Part shown: in pieces, positions 10,335 to 21,412 of the stretch
Numbering within the stretch: the first letter of the stretch is position 1
Layout of the letters: each line of letters begins with the position of its first letter
From: Ipomoea triloba
Taxonomy: Eukaryota > Streptophyta > Magnoliopsida > Solanales > Convolvulaceae
NCBI RefSeq assembly: GCF_003576645.1
Contig: NC_044929.1
Location: forward strand, 5,247,495 to 5,311,494
Reading direction: 5' to 3'
Length of the DNA stretch: 64,000 nucleotides
Translations under genes and position numbers: made by a program
Notes under the pieces: generated by a model
What the model saw: only the letters and a program-made list of their open reading frames with translations
What the model was told of the DNA's origin: nothing
Database searches by the model: none

Positions 10335-12982
10335 TATATACGGAGTATTTGTGAAGGGTGAGGTTCCCGTGCGGCCGTGTAGGCACTTACCATTAGGTGC
10401 GCGTAAATGCACTACAAAGTGTTCAGAAATGCACCATTAGGTATGGTACGCCTATGACGCATTGGTGCATTTCATTGTGGTGCATTTTCGAACATTGTGT
10501 GGTGCAATTTTTGCATATTTAATAGTGAATCGGCATTGACCACACGGGAAATATGTCTGCATTTGAACTAGTACCTATACGTGTGGAAAGTGGAGGCTAG
10601 GATTTGGTGAAATAATATAATGTTGCATGAATATATATATATGTGCAGACGGTGTAATAGTGGTACCCTTTCAAGAAGGCTTGTAAGAGGAAAGATTGTG
10701 GTTTGCCTGACGAATGATGGCTTATCAGCATCGCAGGAAGTGCAAAGAGCTGGAGGGGCTGCTACCATAGTAGGCGATCCGTATAACGAAATAACAGTTG
10801 ATACTTTTGTGCATCCGACCACTGTTGTTTTTGGGTACGAGTTAACTTCAATTCTCAAATACATACGTGCCGATACCAATCCCACGGCAACTCTTCTTCC
10901 CGGGGAGACGCTTATCGGAACCAAGCCCGCCCCTGTCATGGCTCCCTTCACCTCCCTAGGTCCAAGCATCATTGAACCAAACATTCTCAAGGTATGTATG
11001 TAACACATGGTTTCAATTCCTTTTACACATTTCTATGGTGACCAGACTTGTCTGACATATAAGGATCCACGAGACGATCTAATAAGACTCACTTATTATA
11101 TCAAGAATGGTGATGATGTAGATATTAGAAATGACTCAAGAATTGGAATACAGGGTCTTATCGAGAGCCCATAGCCGGGGATACAAACAGATGACCCGTG
11201 CAGCCCAAAAAGATTCCCCACATGAATAGAGAGCAAAGGCTCCTAGGGCTGGCTTCTAGAGCTGACCTCGGGCCGCTAGCCATCCATGCCTCGGGTGTTC
11301 GGGCCTAGAATGTTTGGTCTTGATTTAGTTGCACGACCCATAGCGTCACCCAACAATGATTATTGTGTGCATCATACTATCAAATAATGTACATTCAGTA
11401 TAAAAATAATGTATACTCAGTATAAAAATAATATACATTGTATTTAGGAGATGTACATTATTTGTGTACTGAATGTACATTATATTGTATAATGTACATT
11501 CAGTACACAAATAATATACATTTAGTACGGAAATATATTAAAAATGTACTTTTTGTTATGGTCCACACAATATTATGTGGACCATGGTCCACACAATAAT
11601 TTGTCGTTTATATACATACACCATATTTTATACGAGTTAAGTTGATCCGTTTAGTGACATACTAATTTTGCCGGAATAATTTGTTTTGGTTGCCTGGGTT
11701 GCAGCCCGACATTACTGCTCCTGGACTTAACATATTGGCAGCATGGAGTGAGGCGTCATCTCCGACAAAATTATCATTTGATCGTCGAGTGGTGAAGTAC
11801 AACATAATATCGGGAACTTCAATGTCTTGCCCACACGTTTCTGCCGTAGCTGCCCTTATTAAGGCCATTCATCCTGATTGGAGCAGTGCAGCCATAAGAT
11901 CAGCCCTAATGACCACAGGTATATATACATATACGCCTGCCTATATGTTCTCATACTAAAAATGAAATTTTATCAGTGGTCCAAAGTATAATTAACCTAA
12001 TATCGTGACTGGATCGATCCTATAGTAAAAAGTGAAGACTGATTTGATTCCTCTATTTGATCGAATAAATTAACAATTGACGGTTGCGGAAAAGAGGTGT
12101 GTCATTCTTTATAGTTAATTCTTAGTAGTATTATGGAGTAGAATTTAGATCAGTCATGAAAACCTAATTCTGGGTCAATATAATCACAAATACATATACT
12201 AACTATTTGGTCAGGACTGGACTAGGCCGGGGCCCTTAAAATTTTGGAGCCATGTGATATTGGGCAGCTTGCACAGCCCAAAATCCAGCCCTGCCTAGTA
12301 TAAAATCATTTCAAGTGGGATTTTTCTGTCTGGCCAAGATTTGTTCTATAGTAATTATCCTCACTACCCAAAAAAAAAAGGTTCACTTAGGTTATTTTTA
12401 GCTTATTACGTTGGTTTTTTATTCTTTTTTTTCTTAGCTTAATTTTATTTTGGTGATGTAGCAACTACTAATAATGTGGTGGGGACACCAATAGTGAACG
12501 CAACCGGATACTTCGCCACGCCGTTTGAATATGGGGCAGGACATATTTTGCCATCAAAAGCAGCAGACCCTGGATTAGTCTATAATGCAACGTACAATGA
12601 CTATCTTCTCTTCCTATGTAGCAGAGGAATCAAACTTGATTCTTCTTTCAAGTGTCCCAAAAAGAAACTATTGCCAAGTAACCTTAACTATCCATCATTA
12701 TCAATAGCCAACCTTCGAGGATCCATGACAGTTAAAAGAACAGTCACCAATGTTGGAAATAGTAACTCAACATATGTTATCACGGTGACACCCCCACCGG
12801 GATATGTCGTTGCTATTTCTCCGACGACCTTAAAGTTCAGCCGAGTAGGGGAAAAGCAAAGTTTTAATGTAACCGTTAGAACTAAAGGTGTTAGAAATGG
12901 AAGTGGGTTTGCCTTTGGTTCGTACTCATGGAGTGATGGAACTCATGTTGTGAGTAGTCCAATCGCAGTATCATCGACATGA
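6170..12982 (+). CDS. SBT5.6: subtilisin-like serine protease, SBT5.6-like
   Basis: Secreted serine protease of the plant subtilase (S8) family, expected in the apoplast. Nine exons join in frame: 6170-6247, 6415-6610, 6757-6936, 7301-7412, 7793-8348, 8712-8809, 10649-10991, 11705-11918, 12462-12982 (2298 nt, 765 aa). Residues 1-20 form a signal peptide. An I9 propeptide follows, starting VYVVYLGEH. The catalytic triad is Asp150 (MMDSG, where LDTG is usual), His223 (GHGTHTA) and Ser560 (GTSMSCPH), with oxyanion Asn334. A PA-like insert lies in exons 6-7, and an Fn3-like tail ends SPIAVSS. Wording and length resemble Arabidopsis SBT5.6 from memory; substrate unknown. The 825-bp assembly gap lies wholly within intron 6. 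Exon 5 is strikingly GC-rich. A poly-A signal AATAAA sits at 13005. Confidence 0.93.
7495..7790. mobile_element. foldback MITE in subtilase intron 4
   Basis: Left arm (about 7501-7590) and right arm (about 7690-7789) are inverted copies: AATTACATTTTTATCCTTC against GAGGACGAAAACGTAATTTT, and the pair around CTTAGTCCTTGAATTATATG. The right end lies within about 10 bp of the exon 5 acceptor, so the element supplies the polypyrimidine region of that splice site. No clear target duplication was found. Confidence 0.65.
9475..10299. other. assembly gap (825 N)
   Basis: Run of N flanked on the left by about 27 A and on the right by TTTTTT plus about 28 A. It falls inside intron 6 of the subtilase gene. 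The open frames that cross it are artefacts of translating N. Confidence 0.99.
10360..10575. repeat. dispersed repeat, TGCACCACA-rich family, copy 2
   Basis: Inverse-orientation relative of 771-905, here in subtilase intron 6. It contains paired motifs such as AAATGCACCATTAGG and GGTGCATTTCATTGTGGTGC, giving partial self-complementarity. No coding capacity. Confidence 0.55.
11340..11625. mobile_element. AT-rich foldback element in subtilase intron 7
   Basis: Contains repeated and inverted copies of AATGTACATTCAGTA with TACTGAATGTACATT. It ends with the palindromic GTGGACCATGGTCCACA followed by CAATAATTTG. The element at 13656-13885 has the same vocabulary and ends with GGTCCACAAAATAATTTG. 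Probably a non-autonomous transposon family; no transposase. Confidence 0.55.
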
Positions 12983-13004
12983 TGAGGTATCGTTGGTTCC
13001 GCTT

Positions 13005-13010
13005 GAATAA
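13005..13010 (+). terminator. poly-A signal of the subtilase gene
   Basis: AATAAA 22 bp after the stop codon. Confidence 0.5.
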
Positions 13011-13347
13011 AGAAGCAAAGGGTAATGTGAGCATAGAGTAGTTTCATGCCATTATTCTTTATGAGAAATTGTTGTGTGATTCAATCAATAATTCTATATA
13101 TCTATACAATAGTTGCCATATATGATTATCTATAAGAATAATGTAATTTCTTCATTGTTTATAATTGAAAATTGTTGTGTTTTAATATTTGAGCGTGGTT
13201 ATTTTTCAACTCCAATTTAATGTATGTTTGTAAGTAGAGACTCTAAACTTGAACCTAACGCAATTATTCAAGTAATGCTACATTTCTCTTCGAAAGATCA
13301 CTTTCTAACATAAATCGAGCTTCTTAAAAAAAGAAAGAGTAAAAAAC

Positions 13348-13378
13348 CAAAATAATAATAATAATAATAATAATAATA
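13348..13378. repeat. (AAT)n microsatellite
   Basis: About ten AAT units. Confidence 0.85.
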
Positions 13379-13534
13379 AGAGTTGCATTATTATTATTAT
13401 CGAGAAGCAATTGAAACTTGTTCATCTAAAGTCGATATAGCTCCTTGCATTATTCTTATCGAGAGAAAATTATGACTTTACCTTGTTCATCTAAAATTGA
13501 TATAGCTCCTAAAATATACTCCGTATAATATAGT

Positions 13535-13561
13535 GGTAACAAGGTAGCTATAGGGGAACCT
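13535..13561 (+). other. short match to the 3' end of organellar small-subunit rRNA
   Basis: GGTAACAAGGTAGCTATAGG and the following GGAACC match, with about two differences, the conserved sequence near the 3' end of plant mitochondrial small-subunit rRNA as I remember it. The similarity stops abruptly on both sides, so this would be a tiny organelle-to-nucleus remnant. Chance cannot be excluded. Confidence 0.35.
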
Positions 13562-13655
13562 TCCCCTTTGATAATTACCAAGAACTTCATTGCCATTAAT
13601 GTTGAAAAAAATTAGATAAGTTGGGTACTTCTGGCCGGGGCGAGCTCATTCCGAT

Positions 13656-13890
13656 CATTATTCCATGGAACATGGTCTATACATTTGTGTGAACCATAAA
13701 TAAAAAAATATATTTTTAATATATTAAAAGTACATTATTTGTATACAAAAAGTACATTATTTGAAAGTGTATGATTTTTTTATATATTATCGAATAATGT
13801 ACATTCAATACACAAATAATGTATTTTTACTATATTAAAATGTATATTACATTCATGGTCCGTGACCTATGGTCCACAAAATAATTTGCC
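13656..13890. mobile_element. AT-rich foldback element, second copy
   Basis: Same family as 11340-11625: AATAATGTACATTCAATACA with its near-complement, and a terminal GGTCCACAAAATAATTTG. It lies downstream of the subtilase gene. Confidence 0.5.
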
Positions 13891-14836
13891 AAATCATTTT
13901 CCCTAAAATAAGACATCCTTAGCGTTGGATTCTCGCTGCTTGGATTTGATTATGGAAATCCTACTAAGCTAGAAAATTGAAGGCACATGAACCGCTGAGT
14001 AACCGTGATTTATTACCTCCATAAATTTTGTGGGAACAAAATGTAGAAGCCTCCAGGGTGGAGGATTTCGCTTTTTGTGGATAAGAAAATGGAATGCGTT
14101 AAGGCACGTAGTGTCAACTGCAAATAAAAAAATAAGAGCAACTACCTCCAAATAAGAATCCAATTCATAGGTTGGGCTGAGAATGGTGCAACCAACCAGG
14201 CCTAGCTACCTTAGCGAAGTGGCTTGGGACGATTGGCATATAAGAGCAATATTTGACCATAAGTGGTTCTTTGACTATTGATTTTAATTTATTTCAAATT
14301 TGATCCTCCGTTTAAATATTTATTAAATAGGAGTTGGTGAGAATGTAAAGAACAAGCCAATTTTTACATTCCTATCATTAAATTTAACACCTATAAAACA
14401 AATATTTAGTTGGAGAATCAAATCTAGAACAAAATTGATAGTTAAGGAACAAATTATGATCTGGACAACAGCTACGGGCACTACTTACGCAATAATTTAA
14501 TTAAAATTCTAACCATTCTACTATAATGTCAATTTGTTAACCTTGTAATTACTTTAGTTAATAAACATTAATTTGGAAGAAACTCCAAAAATGGAAAAAT
14601 ATTTCGAAAATAAATTCTTAAACCCTAATTTTTTAAAATAATATTTTAGTTTCCGTTACATAATTTTTAACTAAATATATACTAGTATTATACTATTTAT
14701 ACTTCTCATTTAAATGATAAATTACTATTTATTATATAAGGAATATAATACTAATTTATTATTTAAATGACAAGTGTAAATAATACCAAGATGATGTATC
14801 GTTTTTATATCGTGTAGACCGCCAAGTTTACAAATT
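13891..14836. other. intergenic, no gene seen
   Basis: Mixed sequence. An open frame on the minus strand (13969-14163) has no recognisable domain and no gene context. The section from 14480 onward is very AT-rich. Confidence 0.45.
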
Positions 14837-14841
14837 GCGGG

Positions 14842-14873
<32 letters not shown>

Positions 14874-14901
14874 GTCTCGTGTTCGATCCACGATCACCGC
14901 A
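14837..14901 (+). pseudogene. tRNA-Phe pseudogene with 8-bp anticodon-arm deletion
   Basis: Identical to the tRNA-Phe at 15969-16041 except for the loss of 8 bp: CAGACTGAAGATCTGAAGGT has become CAGACTGAAGGT. The missing piece lies between two CTGAAG direct repeats, so replication slippage explains it. One side of the anticodon stem and most of the loop are gone, leaving 65 nt. Boxes A and B remain, so RNA polymerase III could still transcribe it, but it cannot act as a tRNA. Confidence 0.9.
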
Positions 14902-15839
14902 TTTTGGATGAATTTGTTATTTTCCGTTTTCAAGTAATGTTGCATGCACGCAGACTCTGCCAATGTAGGCAATCAATAATGAAATACCACACGAACATTG
15001 TTTTGTCTTGCCCAGGGCAGATCCAGGAATATATATATAAAGGAAAATATTTGAACCTTAAAAAGTTTTTAGTTAAATATTTTCTTTCTTACTACTTTTG
15101 AGATTTGGAGGAATTCTAGGTAGTGGTGTTTGGTTGAAAACTTTTATACCCTATTATTAGATTTTTTTTTTTTTTTGAAAATAATACCCTATTATTAGAT
15201 TAAATGTCCATTACAATGATTATTTGACTACTTTTGCTATTATATATACTTTTGGATTCAAATGCTTAAGTAATCATAAACATAGTCTCATTATCCGTAT
15301 AATCCCCTATTTTTGAACAATTGAATAAAAAATGAGGAAGAAAATTAAATAAATAAAAAGGTCATTGTCCATGCATTCAATATGAAACTTTAATATATAT
15401 ACACATATATGTATGCGTATATGTTTTCAAACAAAAAAATGTATGCGTGTATATATATATATATATGTATTATATTTTTTGTTTTTGTTTTTATTTTAAT
15501 TAATTAATTATTTATTTATTTATTGAGATTTCAATTCCTATTTATTACCAAACAATGAGATTTTTTCTACTTAAACTCATTACCATTCCGCACACAGGGG
15601 TTTTCCTAGTTCTAATAGTTAATCTACGAACTTCCTTTTCCTTGTTAGCATCAACCTCCCTTTCTTGATGTGATTCACATGCTTTCAGTGTAACATTATT
15701 TTTATGTATTGTCGTATCACCCTTCTAGTTTATTTCTAACTACCGCTTGTAAAGCGATTAGTAATCCTGACAATACAAGTTGTAGAAAATTTTGGTAAAT
15801 TAAATGTTGAGCGTGCTCCATGTTTACTCTGTATGAATT
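14902..15839. other. intergenic, no gene seen
   Basis: AT-rich, with TA-rich simple sequence near 15450-15470 and an (AATT/TTTA)-rich run near 15490-15525. No coding evidence. Confidence 0.5.
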
Positions 15840-15968
15840 AAGGATTGGATGGCAGTATTTATTGTGAAGTGAGTAATTAATAGCGTTTATTAGTGTATCC
15901 CAACTTTGCCTTGTAAGGTAAGTCTGCAATGAAATTAAATATTTCATAGACCGTACAGCCTTCAAAAT
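15840..15968 (+). repeat. 5' flank of tRNA-Phe copy 3, shared with copy 1
   Basis: Collinear with 1687-1826 as described there. It lacks the insert found between GGATGG and GGCAGT in the other copy. The last bases before the tRNA include CAA, a common start region for plant tRNA transcription. Confidence 0.75.
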
Positions 15969-15973
15969 GCGGG

Positions 15974-16016
<43 letters not shown>

Positions 16017-16041
16017 TCGTGTTCGATCCACGATCACCGCA
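15969..16041 (+). tRNA. tRNA-Phe (GAA), copy 3
   Basis: A 73-nt tRNA with anticodon GAA, intact box A and box B, and the acceptor pairs GCGGGGA/TCACCGC. It carries the same compensated T:A pair at the end of the T-stem as the other two copies, so all three descend from one altered parent. This is the best-preserved copy in the window. Confidence 0.92.
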
Positions 16042-17230
16042 TTTGTTTCCTGCGTTAACAGTTTTCATTGGATGTGAATGAGGAAATCCTGTTTAGAACA
16101 TTATTTTCCATTTTCCCCACTTGAATTGAAAAAAGAAAAAGAAAAAAAATCAAAGATGATTGGATTCTGAAGATAGTCTGGAATAATCATGGTTGAAAAA
16201 ATCAGTCCATGTATTTTTTTATTTTATTTTTTATTTTTTTAAAATTTGTATATGTATTTTTAATTTTTTAAGGACTAATAATTATAAATTATATAATACT
16301 TTAATAGTTAATACTAAAATATTAAATATTAACCTAAAAAATATCTAAAGTTTGTATAATTTAGGATTATTTCGTTCAAAACGATGTTGTTTTTAGTGAA
16401 ATAACCCATTAAAAAAAAAAGGAACAATAGTTAATCGACCGACTAGAAGGCCTAGTCGGTCTAGTCGATGCCTAGGCGTTCAGCACCTAAGCGGTGCTTT
16501 GGCGGCCTAGGCGGACCTTAGGCGGCTTAGGTGGTCGCCTAGACCACCATTTAATGTGATACGCTAGACGGTCGACCAACGCCTAGCGCCTAGGCGGGGA
16601 GTAATCGGCCCCTAGCCGGGATTTTTGCAACACTGGGAATAATTGATAAATAATTTGGACAAATACTCAGTATTTCAATTAATCAAAATTTTTAAATTTT
16701 AACTATTAACTGAACTGAACTTTTTATTATCGAATTAACCGAATTGAAGTTCTTTTCTATTAACCGAAGTTTTTTTTAGCTAAAATTTTAAATCCTTAAA
16801 ATTATAAATAAAAATTAACATTACCCCTTATATCAATACCTATAATAATAAATATATACGAAAATATACGAAAACAATACAATAACAACACTAATAATTA
16901 ACCAAAGTATAATAATAAATATATAGAAAAACACAAATTTTAAAAGTATAAATATAAATAATAATTAACCAAAGAATCTATATATATAGAATTTCAACTA
17001 ACTGATCGGTTAATTCGGTTAACCAATATTTCAAACCGAATTACCCGTTAATCTAAATTCTATAAAACATTTAAGCATTAACCAAACCGAAGTATTTCGT
17101 TTAAAAACGGTTAACCGAAATTCTTATATTCAGTCGGTTAACCGCACTTTTACCAAAGTTTGCACACCTGTACAAATAAAATCTCTCTCTCTCTTTTTTT
17201 TTTTTTTTAAATATTCTCTTATATATTTTT
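16042..17230. other. intergenic with transposon-like debris
   Basis: At 16430-16630 there is a GC-rich patch built from CCTAGGCG and GGCCTAGGCGG-type units, a composition common in plant non-autonomous transposons. At 16960-17170 there are repeated GGTTAACCGAA and TTCGGTTAAC motifs, similar to the patch at 45830-45980. No gene seen. Confidence 0.5.
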
Positions 17231-18086
17231 ATTTAATTTCATTTTTAGTCATAGATTTATAGGTGTTAGTCTACTTTTAGTCATTTTTTGTAAACAACCC
17301 CTTTGGTGCTAGTATTATTGTGGCATAACCATTTTTTTTCCTCTATCAACAAAACCGCTTAAATAGTATTAAATACGAGGGTCTATTCACTTGACCAATT
17401 CTAAGTATTAAGTCCTTTTCATTTTTTTGGTCCTAGATTTATATATGTCATTCCACTTTTAGTAATTTTTTTAACATCCCATTAGTCCTAGCAGTATTGT
17501 GGCGCATTCGTATTTTGTCATCTGTCAACAAATATCTTTAAATGACATTATTAACTACTCAAAATCCTCATTTTTTTCTTCTTGGTAATAAAATTGTTAT
17601 CAATAAATAAGTCTTCTGCAAAATCTAAAAAGGTGCAATTAAAAATACTACAAGTTTACTTCATGGCAAACTTTATGTCTAGTGCATAAGTTAGTTCATA
17701 AAAATCTACAAAACTTGTGGTTCTATTACCAAGAAGAAAAAATGAAGGTTTTGTATGATTAATAATGTCATTTAAACATATTTGTTAATAGGGGACAAAA
17801 AATAGTTATACAATTAGGACCAACTGGGATATTTTGAAAAAAAAAAAGACTAAAAATGGAATAACACATATAAATCTAGGACAAAAAAAAAAGAGAGAAA
17901 AGAATTAACACTTAGAACTGAATAGACTAAAATGCCATTGTACTTAACGTCATTTAAACAGTTTTATTGATGAAGGACAAAAAATGATCATTGCACAATA
18001 ATACTATGACATAACAAGGATGTTTTGGAAAAAAAACTAAAAATATACTCACACCTCTAAATCTAGGACCAAAAATGAGATTAACT
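17231..18086. mobile_element. nested foldback MITEs, related to 3532-3935
   Basis: Outer arms lie at about 17231-17400 and 17925-18086. Inner arms lie at about 17400-17610 and 17700-17920. Both arm sets share phrases such as CCTAGATTTATA, CACTTTTAGT, AGTATTGTGGC and ATTTAAACA with their complements. The inner ends read TTCTAAGTATTAAG and CTTAGAA. The arrangement looks like one foldback inserted at the centre of another of the same family. Clear target duplications were not found. Confidence 0.65.
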
Positions 18087-18561
18087 TTTTAGAAATTCAA
18101 AAGAAATTGTTAATATTACCAAAAATTTTAAATCTTAAGACTAAAATTACCACTTTACATACAATTAAAGGGAAAATTTTGTATAAAGTAATAATTAATA
18201 GAATGAGTCTACAATGAGTATAATTAATGAACTAAAATTGCCATCTTCTCATTATATAAGGCTCAAACATATGACCTCGTAACTTCATGCCACTTGATTA
18301 TAAAATCTTTAACACTAATTGTCATTTATTATATCACTTTTTAAATTACATTATACCAATTAAGGTACTTTGAACAAAAAAAAAAATTAAAGTAAATTTT
18401 GAGGGTAAGTAAGAGTGCCTAAGCGGAATCATGAGACCATGGGCCAGTCCCAATCGGCTATCTTCTTTTCTTATCTTCAAATCCACACCAAGACAACAAA
18501 ATTGTTTACAAAAGGGCAGAGCTCTTTACAGCAGTTATCAATCCAACACTGAGGAGGAGCC
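18087..18561. promoter_or_regulatory. upstream region and 5' UTR of the GSA aminomutase gene
   Basis: Contains no other gene. An ATG at 18431 opens a 60-codon frame that overlaps the main start codon out of frame. If transcription starts upstream of 18431, this would be an inhibitory upstream ORF; if it starts downstream, it is irrelevant. The transcription start cannot be fixed from sequence. Confidence 0.35.
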
Positions 18562-21412
18562 ATGGCTGCTTCAACTGGACTCGGGTTATCCTATTCTTGG
18601 CCATCGAAATTGACCCACAACCACGTATCGCCGCCCTCTCCCCGCCGCTGGATTTCCTCCTCTTCTCCGTCCACAACCATCAGGATGGCGGTGTCGTCAG
18701 TTGACGAGAAGCAGAAAACTTTTACCCTCCAGAAATCCGAAGAAGCTTTCAATAAAGCGAAGGTAACACGCATCTATGAATTGGGATTGAAATGCTTTAT
18801 ATGTTTCTTAGTTCTTGCTTTGCTGATTTGAAGAATGGCGATTCTGTTAATATTTGTTAGTAATTTGTGTTTGATTATTAGAAAAGAAGGTTAATTTGTA
18901 CCTCTATGAATTGGGGTTTTGGGAAATTTTGATGATTTGTTGACTTGGTGAAGTAGGCGGCGCCGCCTACAAAGATACTGCCTTTAATCATATTGGGTGG
19001 AATAGCGTACCACATTTTTAGCGTCTTGTACAAAATGCTATCAGAACAATGAACAACTCAAAGAGTTGGTACAGAATTGGTCAGCATTGTGTAAAAAAAC
19101 TGTTCAATTTGAATATATTTTTCTTCTCCCAAAATGCTGAATCCCCAATCCGAGGACCCCACATCCCGGCCTGACATGACAGTATTTGAGATGATGTAAA
19201 TCACAGTAACAGTGGTTGAGCAGATAGGGCCAAATGTCGGGTCTGCCCCATTTTGAGCATAATCCCCACATTGTCGCTGCTGAGTTTCTAGCCTTGGTCA
19301 ATTCTCTCAAATACTGCCTACTGAACCAGTGAGCTAAGCTCGTGCTGGCTGAATATATTTTTCTTGGTTCAGCTAGTTGCCTAGTTCCATTGTTTGGAAC
19401 TAGTAATTTACTATATGGGGAGAAATATATGGCCAGGAAAAATTATATCTTGACAAAGAAAATAACAAATATCATGAGGAATCATTTTATGTTTCCTGCT
19501 TAGCCATGAATCCATGATCTGGAAGAATGAATTTGGAGTTAATGTGGCTCTTCCCTGCACCTTCAAGTCCATCAGTAAGTGGGTTTTTGTCCACGATCCA
19601 ACTGATTAAAAACGACATTGATTTCCGTTGATTTATGAATTAAATGACTAGAGGCTAGACATTTCAGACCGTCTGTTTTACATGTTTCCGGAATAACCAA
19701 AATGCGAGCGAACAATATAAATCAAGATCCAAATTTGTTTTCATTTCAATATTGCATATCGCAGGAGCTGATGCCTGGAGGTGTGAATTCGCCTGTACGT
19801 GCTTTCAAATCTGTTGGTGGTCAGCCTATTGTGATGGATTCTGTGAAGGGCGCGTATATGTGGGATATAGATGGAAATAAGTACATTGACTATGTTGGTT
19901 CCTGGGGCCCAGCTATCATTGGCCATGCAGATGATGAGGTCAGTTCTATTTATCTAACTTTTACCTTGATAGCCGTTAAGGCTTAATGGATTTGCTCTGA
20001 CTGGCTATGGAATCAATACAGATCCGTAGTATCAATGCTGATTTTCTATTTGTTATGTTCGAAAAAGTTAGTGTATAATATTTTTTGATAGGCTAATGAT
20101 AAGGGGATGCAAATACGAAATCTTTAGTTGTAATTTTGCTAAGCCAAAAACATACAATAATGAAAAAGGAGAACGTGGATAAGAGAACCGGAACTAATAC
20201 TTGTTAAATTTTGTTCATCTGAAGGATAAGGGCAATAAAATTGCCTACTAAATTTACTCCATAAATTTACAAAAAAAAAAAAAAAAAAGTGATGCATACA
20301 CCATATCATGTGAACTTAGTAATATTTTAATTATTCTTTTTTAGGTGTTGGCAGCATTGGCCGAAACAATGAAGAAGGGAACAAGCTTCGGTGCTCCCTG
20401 TCTCCTCGAAAACGCCTTGGCCGAGATGGTCATTGAAGCTGTTCCATGTATAGAAATGGTTCGGTTTGTTAACTCGGGCACAGAGGCTTGCATGGGTGTA
20501 CTGCGATTGGCTCGCGCTTTCACGGGACGAGAAAAGTTAATCAAATTCGAGGGTTGCTACCATGGGCATGCAGATCCTTTTCTTGTTAAAGCAGGCAGCG
20601 GGGTTGCCACGTTAGGGCTTCCTGACTCACCTGGAGTTCCCAGAGCAGCAACGTATGAAACACTCACTGCCCCCTATAACGATATTTCGGCTGTAGAGAG
20701 CCTCTTTCAGGCCAACAAAGGGGAAATCGCTGCCATTATTCTGGAGCCTGTAGTTGGAAACGCGGGCTTTATTCCACCGAAGCCTGAATTTCTCAACGCG
20801 CTACGCAAGATCACCAAAGAGAACGATACTCTCCTCATCTTTGACGAAGTTATGACTGGATTTCGCCTGTCATATGGTGGGGCCCAGGAGTATTTTGGCA
20901 TAACCCCTGATTTGACAACGCTCGGGAAGATCATTGGTGGCGGCCTGCCTGTCGGGGCATACGGCGGAAGGAGGGATATTATGGAGATGGTAGCGCCTGC
21001 TGGACCTATGTATCAGGCCGGGACGTTGAGTGGAAACCCATTAGCAATGACAGCGGGAATCCACACGCTAAAGCGGTTAAAGGAGCCAGGAAGCTACGAG
21101 TACTTGAAAAACATCACCGGTGAACTAATCGAGGGCATTGTGGATGCAGGAAAGAAGGCTGGTCATGCAATTTCCGGTGGGTATATCAGTGGCATGTTCG
21201 GTTTCTTCTTCATGGATGGCCCCGTTTACAACTTTGCCGATGCAAAGAATAGCGACACTGCGAAATTCGGGAGGTTCTTCAGAGGAATGTTAGAGGAAGG
21301 CGTCTATTTTGCGCCTTCCCAGTTTGAAGCTGGATTCACGAGCTTAGCGCATACTCCCGAGGATATTCAAAACACGATAGCTGCTGCTGAGAGGGTTTTC
21401 AAGAAACTCTGA
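18562..21412 (+). CDS. GSA1: glutamate-1-semialdehyde 2,1-aminomutase, chloroplast
   Basis: Converts glutamate-1-semialdehyde to 5-aminolevulinate, the committed precursor of chlorophyll and haem, using pyridoxal phosphate in the plastid stroma. Exons 18562-18762, 19765-19938 and 20345-21412 give 1443 nt and 480 aa, close to the plant family length. Residues 1-45 or so are Ser/Thr/Pro-rich and poor in acids, as expected of a transit peptide. The mature enzyme starts near the [13 protein letters not shown] motif. The PLP-binding lysine is Lys320 ([17 protein letters not shown]), and DEVMTGFR at 292-299 holds the cofactor aspartate. NSGTEAC and YHGHADPF motifs are present. Intron 1 contains a SINE-like element. 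No defects seen. Confidence 0.96.
19126..19349 (-). mobile_element. SINE-like element with 16-bp target duplication
   Basis: A 224-bp insertion in intron 1 of the GSA gene. It is flanked by a perfect 16-bp direct repeat, TGAATATATTTTTCTT, at 19110-19125 and 19350-19365. Read on the minus strand it begins near GCACGAGCTTAGCTCACTGG, where TAGCTCACTGG matches the pol III box A consensus at all but one position. It ends with GGGGATTCAGCATTTTGGG next to the AT-rich duplication. Size, box A and long target duplication fit a tRNA-derived SINE. Box B is not convincing. No known SINE family was recognised. Confidence 0.75.

Noticed and set aside
9374..10440. Open frames of about 290-335 codons crossing the first N run, on both strands
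   Set aside because: They consist almost entirely of untranslatable N plus homopolymer-encoded Lys or Phe; artefacts.
6170..12982. A functional link between the subtilase and the RR-containing peptide at 26300
   Set aside because: Both are secretory and subtilases can process peptide precursors, but distance in the window is no evidence and SBT5.6-type cleavage preference is not known to me.
13969..14163. 64-codon minus-strand frame downstream of the subtilase gene
   Set aside because: No domain, splice context or start signal; consistent with chance in mixed sequence.
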